Shown piece by piece: positions 33,619 to 42,170 of a stretch of DNA of 64,000 nt (position 1 is the stretch's first letter; every line of letters begins with the position of its first letter). Source of the DNA: Rubritepida flocculans DSM 14296 (lineage in GTDB: Bacteria > Pseudomonadota > Alphaproteobacteria > Acetobacterales > Acetobacteraceae); NCBI RefSeq assembly GCF_000425365.1, contig NZ_AUDH01000007.1:62001-126000 (forward strand), given 5' to 3'. The notes below the pieces were generated by a model, which did no database searches, was not told the DNA's origin, and saw nothing but the letters and a program-made list of their open reading frames with translations. Made by a program: the position numbers and the translations under genes.

Positions 33619-35052
33619 TCATCCGCCGGGCAGCAGCTTGCCCGGATTCATGATCCCCAAGGGGTCGAGCGCGGCCTTGATGGCCCGCATGGCGGCAAGC
33701 TCCGCGCCCCCGCGCCATTCGGCCAGCATGCCGGTCTTGAGCCGCCCCACCCCGTGCTCGGCGCTGAAGGAACCGCCCAGTTCCCGCACGATGTCGTTGA
33801 CCGCATGCATGATCTCCTCGCTGCGGGCGAGGAAGGCGGCGGGCTCCATCCCCTCGGGCTGGAGCAGGTTCATGTGGATGTTGCCATCGCCCAGATGCCC
33901 GAAGGGCACGGGCCGGCTGCCGGGGATGAGCGCGGTGAGCGCGGCCGAGCAGCGGCGGATCATCTCCGGCACCCGCGAGACGGGCACCGAGACGTCGTTC
34001 TTCACGCTGGCGCCGGCGCGCTTCTGCGCCTCGGGCTGCTCCTCGCGCAGGCGCCAGATGGCGGCGCGCTGCGCCTCGGAGCCGGCGATGGCCGCGTCCA
34101 GCACCTCGCCCGCCTCCATCGCCGCCTCCAGCACCCCCTCCATCAGCGCCGCGAGCCCCGCGCCCTCGCGCGAGGCGGTGAGGTCCACCAGCGCGTAGTG
34201 CCGCGCGGGGGCGGCGAGCGGCAGCACCGCGCCCTCGATGGTGGCCAGCAGCGCATCCATCCCCGCGCCCGAGATGTATTCGAAGGCGCGCACCGCCCCC
34301 TCGTCGGCCGCGCGGAAGCGGCGGAACAGGGCGAGGGCGGCGTCCTCGTCCGGCAGGGCGCAGAGCGCGGTGGCCGTCTCGCGCGGGGCGGGAAAGAGGC
34401 GCAGCACGGCCGCCGTGATGACGCCCAGCGTGCCTTCCGCCCCCACGAAGAGATGGCGCAGCGCATAGCCCGTGTTGTCCTTCCGCAGCCGGCGCAGCCC
34501 GTGGATCACCGAGCCGTCGGGCAGCACCACCTCGAGGCCGAGCATGAGTTCGCGCGCATTGCCGTAGCGCACCGTGGTGTTGCCGCCCGCATTGGTGGAG
34601 AGCAGCCCGCCGATCATGGCCGAGCCCTCGGCGCCCAGGCTAAGCGGAAAGAGGCAGCCATGCTCCGCGGCAATCTGCTGCGCGCGGGCGAGGACGAGGC
34701 CCGCCTCCACCGTCATGGTCATGTCCAGCGGATCGATTTCGCGCACCCGGTTCATCCGGGCGAGGCTGAGCACCACCTGGCCCGGCCGCGCCTCGGGCGT
34801 GGCGCCGCCCACCATGGAGGTGTTGCCGCCCTGCGGGATGATGGCGATGCGGTGCGCCGCGCAGAGGCGGACGCAGGCCGCCACCTCCTCGGTGCTGGCC
34901 GGGCGCAGCAGTGCCATGGCCTCGCCCCGGTAGAGGCCGCGCCAGTCGGAGAGGGCGGGGGCGATGTCCTCGGGCGCGGTCAGCAGGCCCTGCGGGCCCA
35001 GGATCTCGCGAAAGGCGTCCGGCAGCGCGGGGGGGGGCGGCAGGTCGGGCAT
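33619..35052 (-). CDS. FAD-linked oxidase (D-2-hydroxyacid dehydrogenase type)
   Basis: A 477-residue FAD-binding protein of the vanillyl-alcohol-oxidase/GlcD superfamily. The FAD domain has RIAIIPQGGNTSMVGGATPE, FPLSLGAEGSAMIGGLLSTNAGGNTTVRYGNARELMLGLEVVLPDG and HLFVGAEGTLGVITAAVLRL. The C-terminal domain has PFGHLGDGNIHMNLLQP, SAEHGVGRLK and DPLGIMNPGKLLPG. D-2-hydroxyglutarate and D-lactate dehydrogenases share this build; which applies is open. ATG 35052. It overlaps no neighbour but lies just before lptF. Confidence 0.9.
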   Translation of the reverse strand: MPDLPPPPALPDAFREILGPQGLLTAPEDIAPALSDWRGLYRGEAMALLRPASTEEVAACVRLCAAHRIAIIPQGGNTSMVGGATPEARPGQVVLSLARMNRVREIDPLDMTMTVEAGLVLARAQQIAAEHGCLFPLSLGAEGSAMIGGLLSTNAGGNTTVRYGNARELMLGLEVVLPDGSVIHGLRRLRKDNTGYALRHLFVGAEGTLGVITAAVLRLFPAPRETATALCALPDEDAALALFRRFRAADEGAVRAFEYISGAGMDALLATIEGAVLPLAAPARHYALVDLTASREGAGLAALMEGVLEAAMEAGEVLDAAIAGSEAQRAAIWRLREEQPEAQKRAGASVKNDVSVPVSRVPEMIRRCSAALTALIPGSRPVPFGHLGDGNIHMNLLQPEGMEPAAFLARSEEIMHAVNDIVRELGGSFSAEHGVGRLKTGMLAEWRGGAELAAMRAIKAALDPLGIMNPGKLLPGG

Positions 35053-35083
35053 TGCGCCAGATGCCCCCGGCGCGCCCGGCCGG

Positions 35084-35683
35084 TCAATGGGCCGGGGCGA
35101 GCTCGGCCGCGCGGTCCCAGAGATTGGGCAGATGTGCGTTGTGATAGCCCGAGACGAAGCGGCGCGGCGCGCTGGTCTCGGGGTCGAAGACATGGCGCTC
35201 GATGGCGCCGATGTTGCCGCCATAGACGTGGATGGAGAGGGAGGGCCGGTCCGTCAGCGCATTCTCGACCCAGTGGGCGTCCTCCTCGGCCGAGCCCACC
35301 GCCACCACCTCGCCGGGCGAGAGGTGGTCCACCTGGCCCGCGCGCATGGGCTGGCCGGGCACGGGGTGCATGGTGGTGCTGCGCTCCGCCCCGCGCAGCA
35401 TGCCGACAAGGCCCCAGGTCCTGTGGTTGTGGATGGGCGTGCGCTGCCCCACCCCCCAGACGAAGCTGACGACGCAGAAACGCTCCAGCGGGTCGCAGTG
35501 CAGGAGGTATTGCCGGTAGCTCGGCCCCGGCGCCGCGAACTCATCGGGCAGCCAGTCGTCGTGGCGCAGCAGGCCGGCCAGCAGCGCGCGCCCCTCGGCG
35601 AGCCAGGTGGCCTCGTCCGGCGCGCGGTCGGCGAGGCGGGTCATGGCCTGGATGTAGTCGCGCAGGCGGGCGATGCGGGTCAT
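35084..35683 (-). CDS. Cysteine-dioxygenase-like thiol dioxygenase
   Basis: A 199-residue cupin of the bacterial thiol dioxygenase family. The metal-binding cupin motif is TPIHNHRTWGLVGMLRGAE, with a later ligand in SLSIHVYGGNIG; RHVFDPETS follows. Family members oxidise cysteine or 3-mercaptopropionate to sulfinates with Fe(II) and O2. The residues needed to tell the two apart cannot be judged safely by eye. It sits four bases before the M20 amidohydrolase stop region on the same strand (stop 35688), so the two are probably co-transcribed. Product sulfinate would eventually yield sulfite, matching the sulfite genes elsewhere in the window (inference). Confidence 0.85.
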   Translation of the reverse strand: MTRIARLRDYIQAMTRLADRAPDEATWLAEGRALLAGLLRHDDWLPDEFAAPGPSYRQYLLHCDPLERFCVVSFVWGVGQRTPIHNHRTWGLVGMLRGAERSTTMHPVPGQPMRAGQVDHLSPGEVVAVGSAEEDAHWVENALTDRPSLSIHVYGGNIGAIERHVFDPETSAPRRFVSGYHNAHLPNLWDRAAELAPAH

Positions 35684-35687
35684 GGGC

Positions 35688-36839
35688 TCAGCCTTCCGAA
35701 AGCGCGCGCTTCGCCACGGCCGCGAGATAGCCGGAGGCCGTGGGCAGGATCGCGTCGTTGAAGTCGTAGGCGGGGTGGTGCAGCTCGCGCCCGCCCTCGG
35801 CGGGGCCGTTGCCGATCCAGACGAAGGCGCCGGGCACCTCCTTGAGGAACCAGGCGAAATCCTCGCCGGTCATGGCGGGGGTCATGTGCTCCACCACCTC
35901 GGCGACCTCCGCCGCCGCGCGGGCGGCGAGGTCGCGCTCGGCCGGGTGGTTGGCGGTGACGGGCACGCCGACGCGGAACTCCACCTCCGCCTGCAGCCCA
36001 TAGGCGGCGGCGATGCCGTGGGCGATCTCGCGCATGCGGGTCTCGATCAGCGCGCCGACGGACTCCTCCAGCCAGCGCGCCGTGCCCTTCAGCGTGGCGC
36101 GGCGGGGCACCTGGTTCTGCGCCTCGCCGGCCTCGGCGATGGTGACGCTGACCACGCCGGACTTCATGGGATCGAGCCCGCGCGCGACGATGGACTGCAG
36201 CGCGACGATGGCATGGCCTGCGCCCAGCATCGGGTCGCGCGTCAGGTGCGGCAGGGCGGCGTGGCCGGCATGGCCCTCGAAGGCGATCTCGAAGCGGGCG
36301 CCGGCGGCCATCACGGCGGAGTCATGCACCCCCACCACGCCGGCGGAGAGGCCGGGCCAGTTGTGCCAGCCGAAGATGCGCTCCATCGGGAAGCGCCGGA
36401 ACAGCCCGTCCTGGATCATGTGGCGGGCGCCGCCCGCCCCCTCCTCCGCCGGCTGGAAGACGAGGCGGATGATGCCGCTCCAGGAGGGATCGGCCTGCAG
36501 CAGCGCCGCCGCGCCGAGCAGGGCGGCGGTGTGGCCGTCATGGCCGCAGGCGTGCATCACCCCGGGCTTGGTGCTGCGCCAGGGCAGGGTCTCGTCCAGC
36601 TCCTGGATCGGCAGCGCGTCCATGTCCGCGCGCAGCCCGACCGAGCGGTTGCCGCCTGCGCGGCGCAGCGTGGCCACCACGCCATGCCCGCCCACCCCCG
36701 TCTCGATTTCCGAGACGCCGAGTTCGCGCAGCCGCTCCACCACGAAGGCGGCGGTCTCTCCTTCGTCGAGGGTCAGGCCGGGATGGGCGTGGAGGTGGCG
36801 GCGCCAGGCGGTGAGGCGCTCATGCAGGGAGGGATCCAT
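35688..36839 (-). CDS. M20-family amidohydrolase (hippurate-hydrolase-like)
   Basis: A 383-residue metallopeptidase-family amidohydrolase. Metal-binding motifs: HACGHDGHTAALLGAA, FQPAEEGAGGARHMIQDGLF and the late TGEDFAWFLKEVPGA; the dimerisation domain includes FEGHAGHAALPHLTRDPMLGAG. The build matches hippurate and N-acyl-amino-acid amidohydrolases (about 380-390 residues). The ATG 36839 is chosen because homologues start just before RLTAWRRHLHAHPGL; upstream codons to 36944 look intergenic. Cytoplasmic. Confidence 0.92.
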   Translation of the reverse strand: MDPSLHERLTAWRRHLHAHPGLTLDEGETAAFVVERLRELGVSEIETGVGGHGVVATLRRAGGNRSVGLRADMDALPIQELDETLPWRSTKPGVMHACGHDGHTAALLGAAALLQADPSWSGIIRLVFQPAEEGAGGARHMIQDGLFRRFPMERIFGWHNWPGLSAGVVGVHDSAVMAAGARFEIAFEGHAGHAALPHLTRDPMLGAGHAIVALQSIVARGLDPMKSGVVSVTIAEAGEAQNQVPRRATLKGTARWLEESVGALIETRMREIAHGIAAAYGLQAEVEFRVGVPVTANHPAERDLAARAAAEVAEVVEHMTPAMTGEDFAWFLKEVPGAFVWIGNGPAEGGRELHHPAYDFNDAILPTASGYLAAVAKRALSEG

Positions 36840-37124
36840 GGGTTGAATGTAGCGCGGGCCGGCCATGCTCGGAAACGCCCGGGCTCCGGGGCGGAGCGCG
36901 CCCGGCGGCTTGCCCTTTCTCTTGCCAATGCTTATCCGCGCCATCTATGTTTTTGAGCAAAGCCTAAGGAAAAGATATCGCCGAGGCGGAAATTTAAGTT
37001 GCGCCGCGGCCATGATCGCGACCTTGGGTTGTATCGCGTTGAGATCGCTTCGGAATCGGGCGTTGCGCGCCCCCCTGCATGGGGCAGGCATCGCGGCAGG
37101 GGTCAGACCGGGAAGAGGGCCGGC
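36840..37124. other. AT-richer divergent promoter region
   Basis: 285 bases between the M20 gene and the XRE regulator. The stretch about 36940-37000 (ATGTTTTTGAGCAAAG, AAGGAAAAGATATCG, GGAAATTTAAGTT) is the least GC-rich part nearby and probably holds both promoters. No clean dyad or convincing -35/-10 pair was found. Confidence 0.5.
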
Positions 37125-37997
37125 ATGAAGTTCGCGGATATCGGGCAGCAGCTCCGGGCCTATCGGATGGAATCGGGCATGCGCGCCGAGGAGATCGCCG
37201 CTCGGCTCGGCGTCTCGCGCGCGGCGCTCTACCGCTACGAGAAGGGCGAGGTCATCAAGCTCGAGACGATCCGCCGCCTCGCCGAGCTGCTGAAGGTCTC
37301 CCCGCTCTCGCTGCTGGGCATCGGCATCGAGTATTTCGCCCGGCCCGGCGCCTATCTCGAAAGGCTGCGCGGCCTGGAGGAGCAGGCGGACCAGATCCTG
37401 ATGGTGGGCGGCGCCTTCTGCTACCAGGTCACCACCGAGGCCTTCGACGGCGCGCTGGCGGAGGCCTGGACCCAGGCCATCGCCGCCGGAACCGACCGCG
37501 CGGCGCAGCTCTCCCTGGTCGAGCAGACGCTCGGCGTGCTGGCCGCGCGCAAGCGGCTCTACCAGCAGAAGCGCCCCACCATCATCGCCGTGCTCAGCGA
37601 GGGTGCGGTGGTGCGCGCCCTGCAGGAGGGGGTGGCCGCCGGGCTTCCCGCGCCCGAGGCCACGCGCAGCCGCTGCCGCGAGGCCGCGCGGCGCGAGGCC
37701 GAGAACATGGCGCAGCTCATGGAGAGCGTGCCCATCGGCCTGCAGCTCGGCCTCGCCACGGGGCCGGAGCCCAGCGCGGCCTTCATGCTGCTGCGCGGGC
37801 GGGACAGGGCGCATGTGGTCACCTCGGCCATCCCCGCCGACACGCCCCCGGTGGCGGTGACCGGGGTTGCGGGCATCACCGCCGCCGAGGAGGCGGTGAG
37901 CGTCTATCAGCGCGTGGCCGAGGGCCTCTGGCGCGATGCCGCCAAGGGTGTGGCCGGCGCGCAGCGCCTGCGCGAGCTGATCGCCCGGCACGGGTGA
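37125..37997 (+). CDS. XRE-family helix-turn-helix regulator
   Basis: A 290-residue protein with an N-terminal Cro/CI-type DNA-binding domain: IGQQLRAYRMESGMRAEEIAARLGVSRAALYRYEKGEVIKLETIRRLAELLKVS (about residues 6-60). The rest (about 75-290) is a helical domain with QADQILMVGGAFCYQVTTEAF and SVPIGLQLGLATGPEPS, probably a sensor, ligand unknown. ATG 37125 follows GGAAGAGGG. A start at 36999 would add a tail from the promoter region and is disfavoured. Confidence 0.85.
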   Translation: MKFADIGQQLRAYRMESGMRAEEIAARLGVSRAALYRYEKGEVIKLETIRRLAELLKVSPLSLLGIGIEYFARPGAYLERLRGLEEQADQILMVGGAFCYQVTTEAFDGALAEAWTQAIAAGTDRAAQLSLVEQTLGVLAARKRLYQQKRPTIIAVLSEGAVVRALQEGVAAGLPAPEATRSRCREAARREAENMAQLMESVPIGLQLGLATGPEPSAAFMLLRGRDRAHVVTSAIPADTPPVAVTGVAGITAAEEAVSVYQRVAEGLWRDAAKGVAGAQRLRELIARHG

Positions 37998-38013
37998 TGC
38001 GGGCCGCCGCATC
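37995..38013. terminator. Gene-end palindrome after the XRE regulator
   Basis: GATGCGG (37996-38002), loop GCCG, CCGCATC (38007-38013), then GTTTCATT. It begins in the stop codon TGA (37995-37997) and has a weak T-run, so it could be an intrinsic terminator. Confidence 0.6.
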
Positions 38014-38037
38014 GTTTCATTGGCGTGACGCGCGCGC

Positions 38038-38907
38038 CTAGCCCTCCAGGTGCCGCGGCGGCCGCCAGCGCGCCCAGAGCCCGTCCACCGGCCCGAGCAG
38101 CAGCGACACCGCCCAGAGCCCGGCCGCGCAGAGCGTGATGGCCGGGCCCGTGGGCACATCCGCGTGGTAGGAGCCGAGCAGCCCGAGCACCGAGGCCAGC
38201 ACCGCAAGCCCCACCGCCGCCAGCACCATCCCGCCGAGGCCGCGCGCCCAGTGCCGCGCCGCCACCACGGGCAGCATCATCAGCCCCACCGCCATCAGCG
38301 TGCCCACCGCCTGGAAGCTCGCCACCAGCGTGAGCACCACGAGGGCGAGAAAGCCGAGGTGCCACCAGCCGCCGCGCAGCCCCACCGACCGGCCGAAGCC
38401 CGGGTCGAAGCACTCGAGCGCCAGCGGGCGCCAGGCCAGGGCGAGGAAGAGCAGCGCGGCGCTCGCCGCCCCGCCCGCCAGCAGCAGCGCCGCATCGTCC
38501 ACCCCGAGCACCGAGCCGAAGAGAAGCTGGGTGAGTTCCACCGGCGAGCCGCGCCAGGAGATCAGCGCCACCCCCGCCGCGAGCGCGGAGAGATAGAGCG
38601 CCGCCAGCACCGCATCCTCCCGCCCTCCGGTGGCGCGCGAAAGCGCCCCCGCGCCCAGCGCCACCAGCAGCCCCGCCGCGAGCCCGCCCGCCGCCAGCGC
38701 CGGCGGCGAGAGGCCGGCCAGCAGGAAGCCCAGGGCCACACCGGGCAGAATGCCGTGGGAGAGCGCATCCCCCGTCAGGCTCATCCGCCGCAGCATGAGG
38801 AAGACGCCGAGCGGCGGGGCGGCGAGGCTGAGGGCGAGGCAGGCCACCAGCGCCCGGCGCAGGAAGCCGAACTCCGCGAAGGGCGCGACCAGCGCCTCCC
38901 ACAGCAT
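38038..38907 (-). CDS. znuB: Zinc/manganese-type ABC transporter permease (ZnuB family)
   Basis: A 289-residue inner-membrane permease of the metal ABC-3 family with about eight helices. Features: GVFLMLRRMSLTGDALSHGILPGVALGFLL, SPVELTQLLFGSVLGVDDAALLL, ASFQAVGTLMAVGLMMLPVVAARHWARGLGGM. It pairs with the ATPase encoded 10 bases upstream. The Zur-like palindrome ahead of the cluster favours zinc over manganese. No substrate-binding protein gene is adjacent. Confidence 0.87.
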   Translation of the reverse strand: MLWEALVAPFAEFGFLRRALVACLALSLAAPPLGVFLMLRRMSLTGDALSHGILPGVALGFLLAGLSPPALAAGGLAAGLLVALGAGALSRATGGREDAVLAALYLSALAAGVALISWRGSPVELTQLLFGSVLGVDDAALLLAGGAASAALLFLALAWRPLALECFDPGFGRSVGLRGGWWHLGFLALVVLTLVASFQAVGTLMAVGLMMLPVVAARHWARGLGGMVLAAVGLAVLASVLGLLGSYHADVPTGPAITLCAAGLWAVSLLLGPVDGLWARWRPPRHLEG

Positions 38908-38917
38908 GGGCGGGCCG

Positions 38918-39640
38918 TCAGGCCGCGCGGGCGCAGGGCGCGGCGTGCTCCGCCCAGGCCTCGGCCATCATCCGCGCGCGCAGACGATTCTCGGCCGAGA
39001 GCACCTGGGCGGTGGGGCCGCAGGCGATCACCTCGCGCGCCAGCAGCAGCGTCTCCGGGAACTCGCGCCGCACCAGATCGAGGTCATGCAGCACGGCGAG
39101 GATGCTGCGCCCCTCGCCGTGCCAGCGGCGCAGCACGCCGAGCAGATCCTCCACCGTGCGGGCATCGAGCGCGTTGAAGGGCTCGTCGAGCAGGATCACC
39201 GGCGCGTCCTGCAGCAGCAGCCGCGCGAAGAGCACCCGCTGGAACTGCCCGGCCGAGAGGCTGCCCACAGGGCGCCGCGCGAAGCCCGAAAGGCCCACCG
39301 CCGCCAGCGCCTGCTCCGCCCGCTCCGGCGCGGCGAGGGGGCGGAAGGCCCCGGCCTCGGACCACAGGCCGAAGAGCGCCGCATCGCGGCAGGTGAGCGG
39401 GAAGCCGCGGTCCAGATCGCCCGACTGCGGCAGCAGCGCCACGCGCCCCGCCCCCTCGATGCGGCCCTCGGCCGGCGGGTGCAGCCCGGCGATGGCGCGC
39501 AGCAGGGTGGATTTCCCCGCGCCATTGGGCCCCACCACCGCCATCTTGCCGCCGGGGGCGAGGCGGAAGCTCGCATGATGCACCGCCGGGTGCCGGCCAT
39601 GCGTCACCGTCAGGTTGCGGACGACGAGTTCGGGCGTCAC
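38918..39640 (-). CDS. znuC: Zinc-type ABC transporter ATP-binding protein (ZnuC-like)
   Basis: About 240 residues from GTG 39640 (TPELVVRNLTVTHGR). Walker A VVGPNGAGKSTLL, signature LSAGQFQRVLFARLLLQ, Walker B VILLDEPFNALDA and LAVLHDLDLVRREFPE identify an ABC ATPase of the metal family (AztA/ZnuC-like). The GTG overlaps the stop of a 38-codon ORF (GTGA). A longer start at 39670 would overlap that ORF out of frame. Drives the permease encoded at 38038. Confidence 0.86.
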   Translation of the reverse strand: MTPELVVRNLTVTHGRHPAVHHASFRLAPGGKMAVVGPNGAGKSTLLRAIAGLHPPAEGRIEGAGRVALLPQSGDLDRGFPLTCRDAALFGLWSEAGAFRPLAAPERAEQALAAVGLSGFARRPVGSLSAGQFQRVLFARLLLQDAPVILLDEPFNALDARTVEDLLGVLRRWHGEGRSILAVLHDLDLVRREFPETLLLAREVIACGPTAQVLSAENRLRARMMAEAWAEHAAPCARAA

Positions 39641-39753
39641 GCCGCAAGCGCCCAGAGGATCAGCGCCCACAGCGCGAGGAGCAGCCCCGCGGCCCAGAGA
39701 AGGCGCAGCCCCGCGCCGGCGGCGAGGTCGAGCGGGTGGAGGAAGGAGCGCAT
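39637..39753 (-). CDS. 38-residue putative membrane peptide before znuC
   Basis: ATG 39753 to TGA 39637, 38 residues. The N-terminus is MRSFLHPLDLAAG and the rest (GLRLLWAAGLLLALWALILWALAA) forms one hydrophobic helix. Its stop overlaps the znuC GTG (GTGA), which suggests coupled translation. The ATG is only two bases from a Zur-like palindrome, leaving no room for a ribosome site, so it would need a leaderless transcript or is only an upstream open frame. No family recognised; treat as hypothetical. Confidence 0.45.
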   Translation of the reverse strand: MRSFLHPLDLAAGAGLRLLWAAGLLLALWALILWALAA

Positions 39754-39755
39754 GA

Positions 39756-39770
39756 TGTTATCCGATAACA
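39756..39770. promoter_or_regulatory. Zur-like operator
   Basis: Perfect 15-base palindrome TGTTAT-CCG-ATAACA in a GC-rich background, between the metal ABC genes (minus) and the DUF445 gene (plus). It resembles Fur-family (Zur) boxes of the TGTTAT...ATAACA type. Predicted to repress the znu-like genes when zinc is ample. Confidence 0.65.
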
Positions 39771-39820
39771 CAGCGCAGCCCCCGTCGCCAATGCGCGCGG
39801 CGCTGGGCTAACCTCCCCCC

Positions 39821-41089
39821 ATGACATCGCCCGACGAGGGGCTGCGCCGGACCCTCGCCCGCCACCGCGCCTTCGCCACCTTCCTGCTGCTGCTCATGGC
39901 CGGCCTCACCGTGCTGGCCTACCGGTTTCCGGCCGGTTTCTGGCCCGATCTCCTGGCCGCCTCGGCCAAGGCGGGGGTGGTGGGCGGGCTTGCGGACTGG
40001 TTCGCCGTCACCGCCCTGTTCCGCCGCCCGCTGGGGCTGCCCATCCCGCACACGGCGATCATCCCCCGCCAGAAGGACAGGCTGGGCCGCAGCCTCGGCA
40101 ATTTCGTCGCGGGCCATGTGTTCACCCCCGCCGAGGTGCATCGGGTGCTGGGAGAGCTCGACCTCGCGGGGATCATCGGCGCCTACCTCGCCGAACCCGG
40201 CCACACGCGCCCCGCCGCCCGCGCCTTCGCCGAGGCCATGCCGCGCCTGCTCGCCACGCTGGAGGACGGCCGGGCGCGCCGCCTGGTCACGCGGCTGCTG
40301 CCGCGGCTGGCGGGGGGGCCGGGGGCGGCGCAGGTGCTCGCCCGCGCCTTGCGGGCGCTGATGGCCGGCGGCCAGCACCAGGCGGTGTTCGACCTCGCCC
40401 TCGCCCAGATCAAGACCCTGCTCGCCGCCAAGCAGGAGGATCTGCGCGAGGCCATCAAGCGCCGCGTGCGCGACCAGGGCGGCGCGCTGGTGGGCTGGGC
40501 CGCCGGGGCCTATGTGGCCGACCGGGTGCTCGCCGCCGTGAACGCCGAGCTCGAGCGCATCGAGCCGGGCGATTCGGAGCTGCGCCTCGCCTTCGAGGCC
40601 TGGGTGGAGGCGGAAATCCGGCGCCTCGAGACCGATCCCGCCCGCGCCGCGGCGGTCGGCGCCGCCATCCGGCGCGGCCTCTCCCACCCCGTGGTCGCGG
40701 AATGGCTGGCCGACGCGTGGCGGCGGCTGCGCGACGCCCTGCTGGCCGACGCCGCCCTGCCCAGCGGCCGCACGGTGGAGCTGGTGGAGGCCGCGCTGGG
40801 CAATGCCGGGCGCTACCTCGTCGAGGATCCGGGAGCGCGCGCCCGGCTGAACGCCGCGCTGGAGAAGGCGGTGGCGAGCCTGCTGCCCGGCGCCCAGGCG
40901 CGGCTCTCGGGCTTCATCGCGGGGGTGGTGGGCGGCTGGGACGCAAAGGAGATCAGCGACAAGCTGGAGCTGCGGGTGGGCAAGGACCTGCAGTACATCC
41001 GCGTCAACGGCACGCTGGTGGGCTTCCTGGCCGGAGGGGCGATCTACCTCCTCATCCACTGGCTGAACCAGGGGAGGGTCGTGCATTGA
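39821..41089 (+). CDS. DUF445 family membrane protein
   Basis: A 422-residue protein of the YjiN/DUF445 family, function unknown. It has one N-terminal hydrophobic helix (residues about 17-40), then the conserved AKAGVVGGLADWFAVTALFRRPLGLPIPHTAIIPRQKDRLGRSLGNFVAGHVF, a long helical region and a C-terminal helix (NGTLVGFLAGGAIYLLIHWL). The overall layout suggests membrane anchoring at both ends. Its stop overlaps the MaoC start (TTGA). Confidence 0.88.
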   Translation: MTSPDEGLRRTLARHRAFATFLLLLMAGLTVLAYRFPAGFWPDLLAASAKAGVVGGLADWFAVTALFRRPLGLPIPHTAIIPRQKDRLGRSLGNFVAGHVFTPAEVHRVLGELDLAGIIGAYLAEPGHTRPAARAFAEAMPRLLATLEDGRARRLVTRLLPRLAGGPGAAQVLARALRALMAGGQHQAVFDLALAQIKTLLAAKQEDLREAIKRRVRDQGGALVGWAAGAYVADRVLAAVNAELERIEPGDSELRLAFEAWVEAEIRRLETDPARAAAVGAAIRRGLSHPVVAEWLADAWRRLRDALLADAALPSGRTVELVEAALGNAGRYLVEDPGARARLNAALEKAVASLLPGAQARLSGFIAGVVGGWDAKEISDKLELRVGKDLQYIRVNGTLVGFLAGGAIYLLIHWLNQGRVVH

Positions 41090-41532
41090 CCGCGCCCATC
41101 GCCTCCTTCGACGCGCTCTCCGTCGGGCAGCGCTTCGCCTATGGGCGTTTCGTCCTGAGCGAGGCCGAGATCATCGCCTACGCCCTGAAATACGACCCCC
41201 AGCCCTTCCACACCGACCCCGTGGCGGCGCGCGAGGCGCCGCTGTTCCGCGGCCTCGTCGCCTCCGGCCTGCACAGCATGGGCATGTGCTTCGGCCTGAT
41301 CATGGGCAGCGGAATCTGGCGGGAGATCAGCCTCGGCGGCTCGGGCATCGAGACGCGCTGGCCGGCCCCCCTGCGCCCTGGCGAGGAGGTGGCGGTGGAG
41401 ACGGAGGTGCTGGAGCTCACCCCCTCGCGCAGCAAGCCCATGGGGGTGGCGAAGCTGCGGCACACGGGAACCCGCCTCGCCGACGGCGTCTGCGTGATCG
41501 AGATGATCGGCACGCATTTCCTGAAACGCTGA
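41086..41532 (+). CDS. MaoC-family dehydratase
   Basis: A 148-residue hot-dog-fold enzyme of the (R)-specific enoyl-CoA hydratase group. The catalytic region is YALKYDPQPFHTDPVAAREAPLFRGLVASGLHSMGMCF, with Asp and His in the expected hydratase motif. Substrate is probably an acyl-CoA. Start is TTG 41086, supported by GGGGAGGG seven bases upstream and by the overlap with the DUF445 stop; there is no alternative ATG. The stop TGA begins a long palindrome. Confidence 0.87.
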   Translation: MTAPIASFDALSVGQRFAYGRFVLSEAEIIAYALKYDPQPFHTDPVAAREAPLFRGLVASGLHSMGMCFGLIMGSGIWREISLGGSGIETRWPAPLRPGEEVAVETEVLELTPSRSKPMGVAKLRHTGTRLADGVCVIEMIGTHFLKR

Positions 41533-41577
41533 GACGGTCGGCGGCCGCGCCGGAAGTTCCGACCGGCGGCCGCCGAC
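41530..41577. terminator. Gene-end palindrome after the MaoC gene
   Basis: Perfect 12-bp arms GTCGGCGGCCGC (41537-41548) and GCGGCCGCCGAC (41566-41577); the loop itself contains CGGAA-G-TTCCG. Begins at the plus-strand stop codon and ends 6 bases before the minus-strand stop of the cytochrome gene. Confidence 0.65.
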
Positions 41578-41582
41578 ACGCG

Positions 41583-42170
41583 CTACTCGTGATGCGCGAG
41601 GTAATGCGCGATGGCGCGGATGTCGGCGTTGGTGAGGCCGTGCATCAGCCCGTTCATCTGCGTGTCCGCGCCCACGCGCAGCCCGTCGCGGTATTCGGCG
41701 AGGGTGTGGACGAGGAAATCCTCCCGCTGGTGGTTGATGCGCGGCACATTCGCGCGGCCCGAATAATCGGGCAGGTGGCAGGCGTTGCAGTTGCGCGCGG
41801 CCGAGAGCTCCGCACCCCGGCGCGCCAGCGCCTCATCGCGCGGGCCGCGATCGGGCTTGGGGGCGGAGGGCTGGGCGGCGAACCAGGCGGCGATGTCGAG
41901 GATCTGCTGGTCCGAGAGGCCGCGGGCGGGCTCCATCATGGCCGGCACCTGGCGCAGACCCTCGCGGAACAGGATCATCTGCAGCGCCAGGAAATCCGCC
42001 TGCTGCCCGGCGAGGGAGGGCATCAGCGGCACGGGCGAGACGCCGCCCGGCCCGTGGCAGGCGGCGCAGTTGCGCTCGGCGATCAGCGCCTCGGCGGCGG
42101 GATTCGCCGTGGCGGGCGAAGAAAAGGCGGCGGCCAGGACGGCCGCCGCCAGGACCATGCGCGCCGCCAT
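41583..42170 (-). CDS. Dihaem cytochrome c (c4-like)
   Basis: A 195-residue exported cytochrome with signal peptide RMVLAAAVLAAAFSSPATA and two haem sites, CAACH (Cys35, Cys38, His39) and CNACH (Cys128, Cys131, His132). Each half is a cytochrome-c domain, with methionines in MPSLAGQ and NGLMHGL as possible distal ligands. It overlaps by one base the sugar dehydrogenase gene upstream, so it is the likely electron acceptor of that enzyme in the periplasm. Ends in TAG at 41583. Confidence 0.9.
   Translation of the reverse strand: MAARMVLAAAVLAAAFSSPATANPAAEALIAERNCAACHGPGGVSPVPLMPSLAGQQADFLALQMILFREGLRQVPAMMEPARGLSDQQILDIAAWFAAQPSAPKPDRGPRDEALARRGAELSAARNCNACHLPDYSGRANVPRINHQREDFLVHTLAEYRDGLRVGADTQMNGLMHGLTNADIRAIAHYLAHHE

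Noticed and set aside
36945-37124. N-terminal extension of the XRE regulator to 36999
   Set aside because: The extension lies in the AT-rich promoter region; ATG 37125 has a good ribosome site and begins right before the HTH domain.
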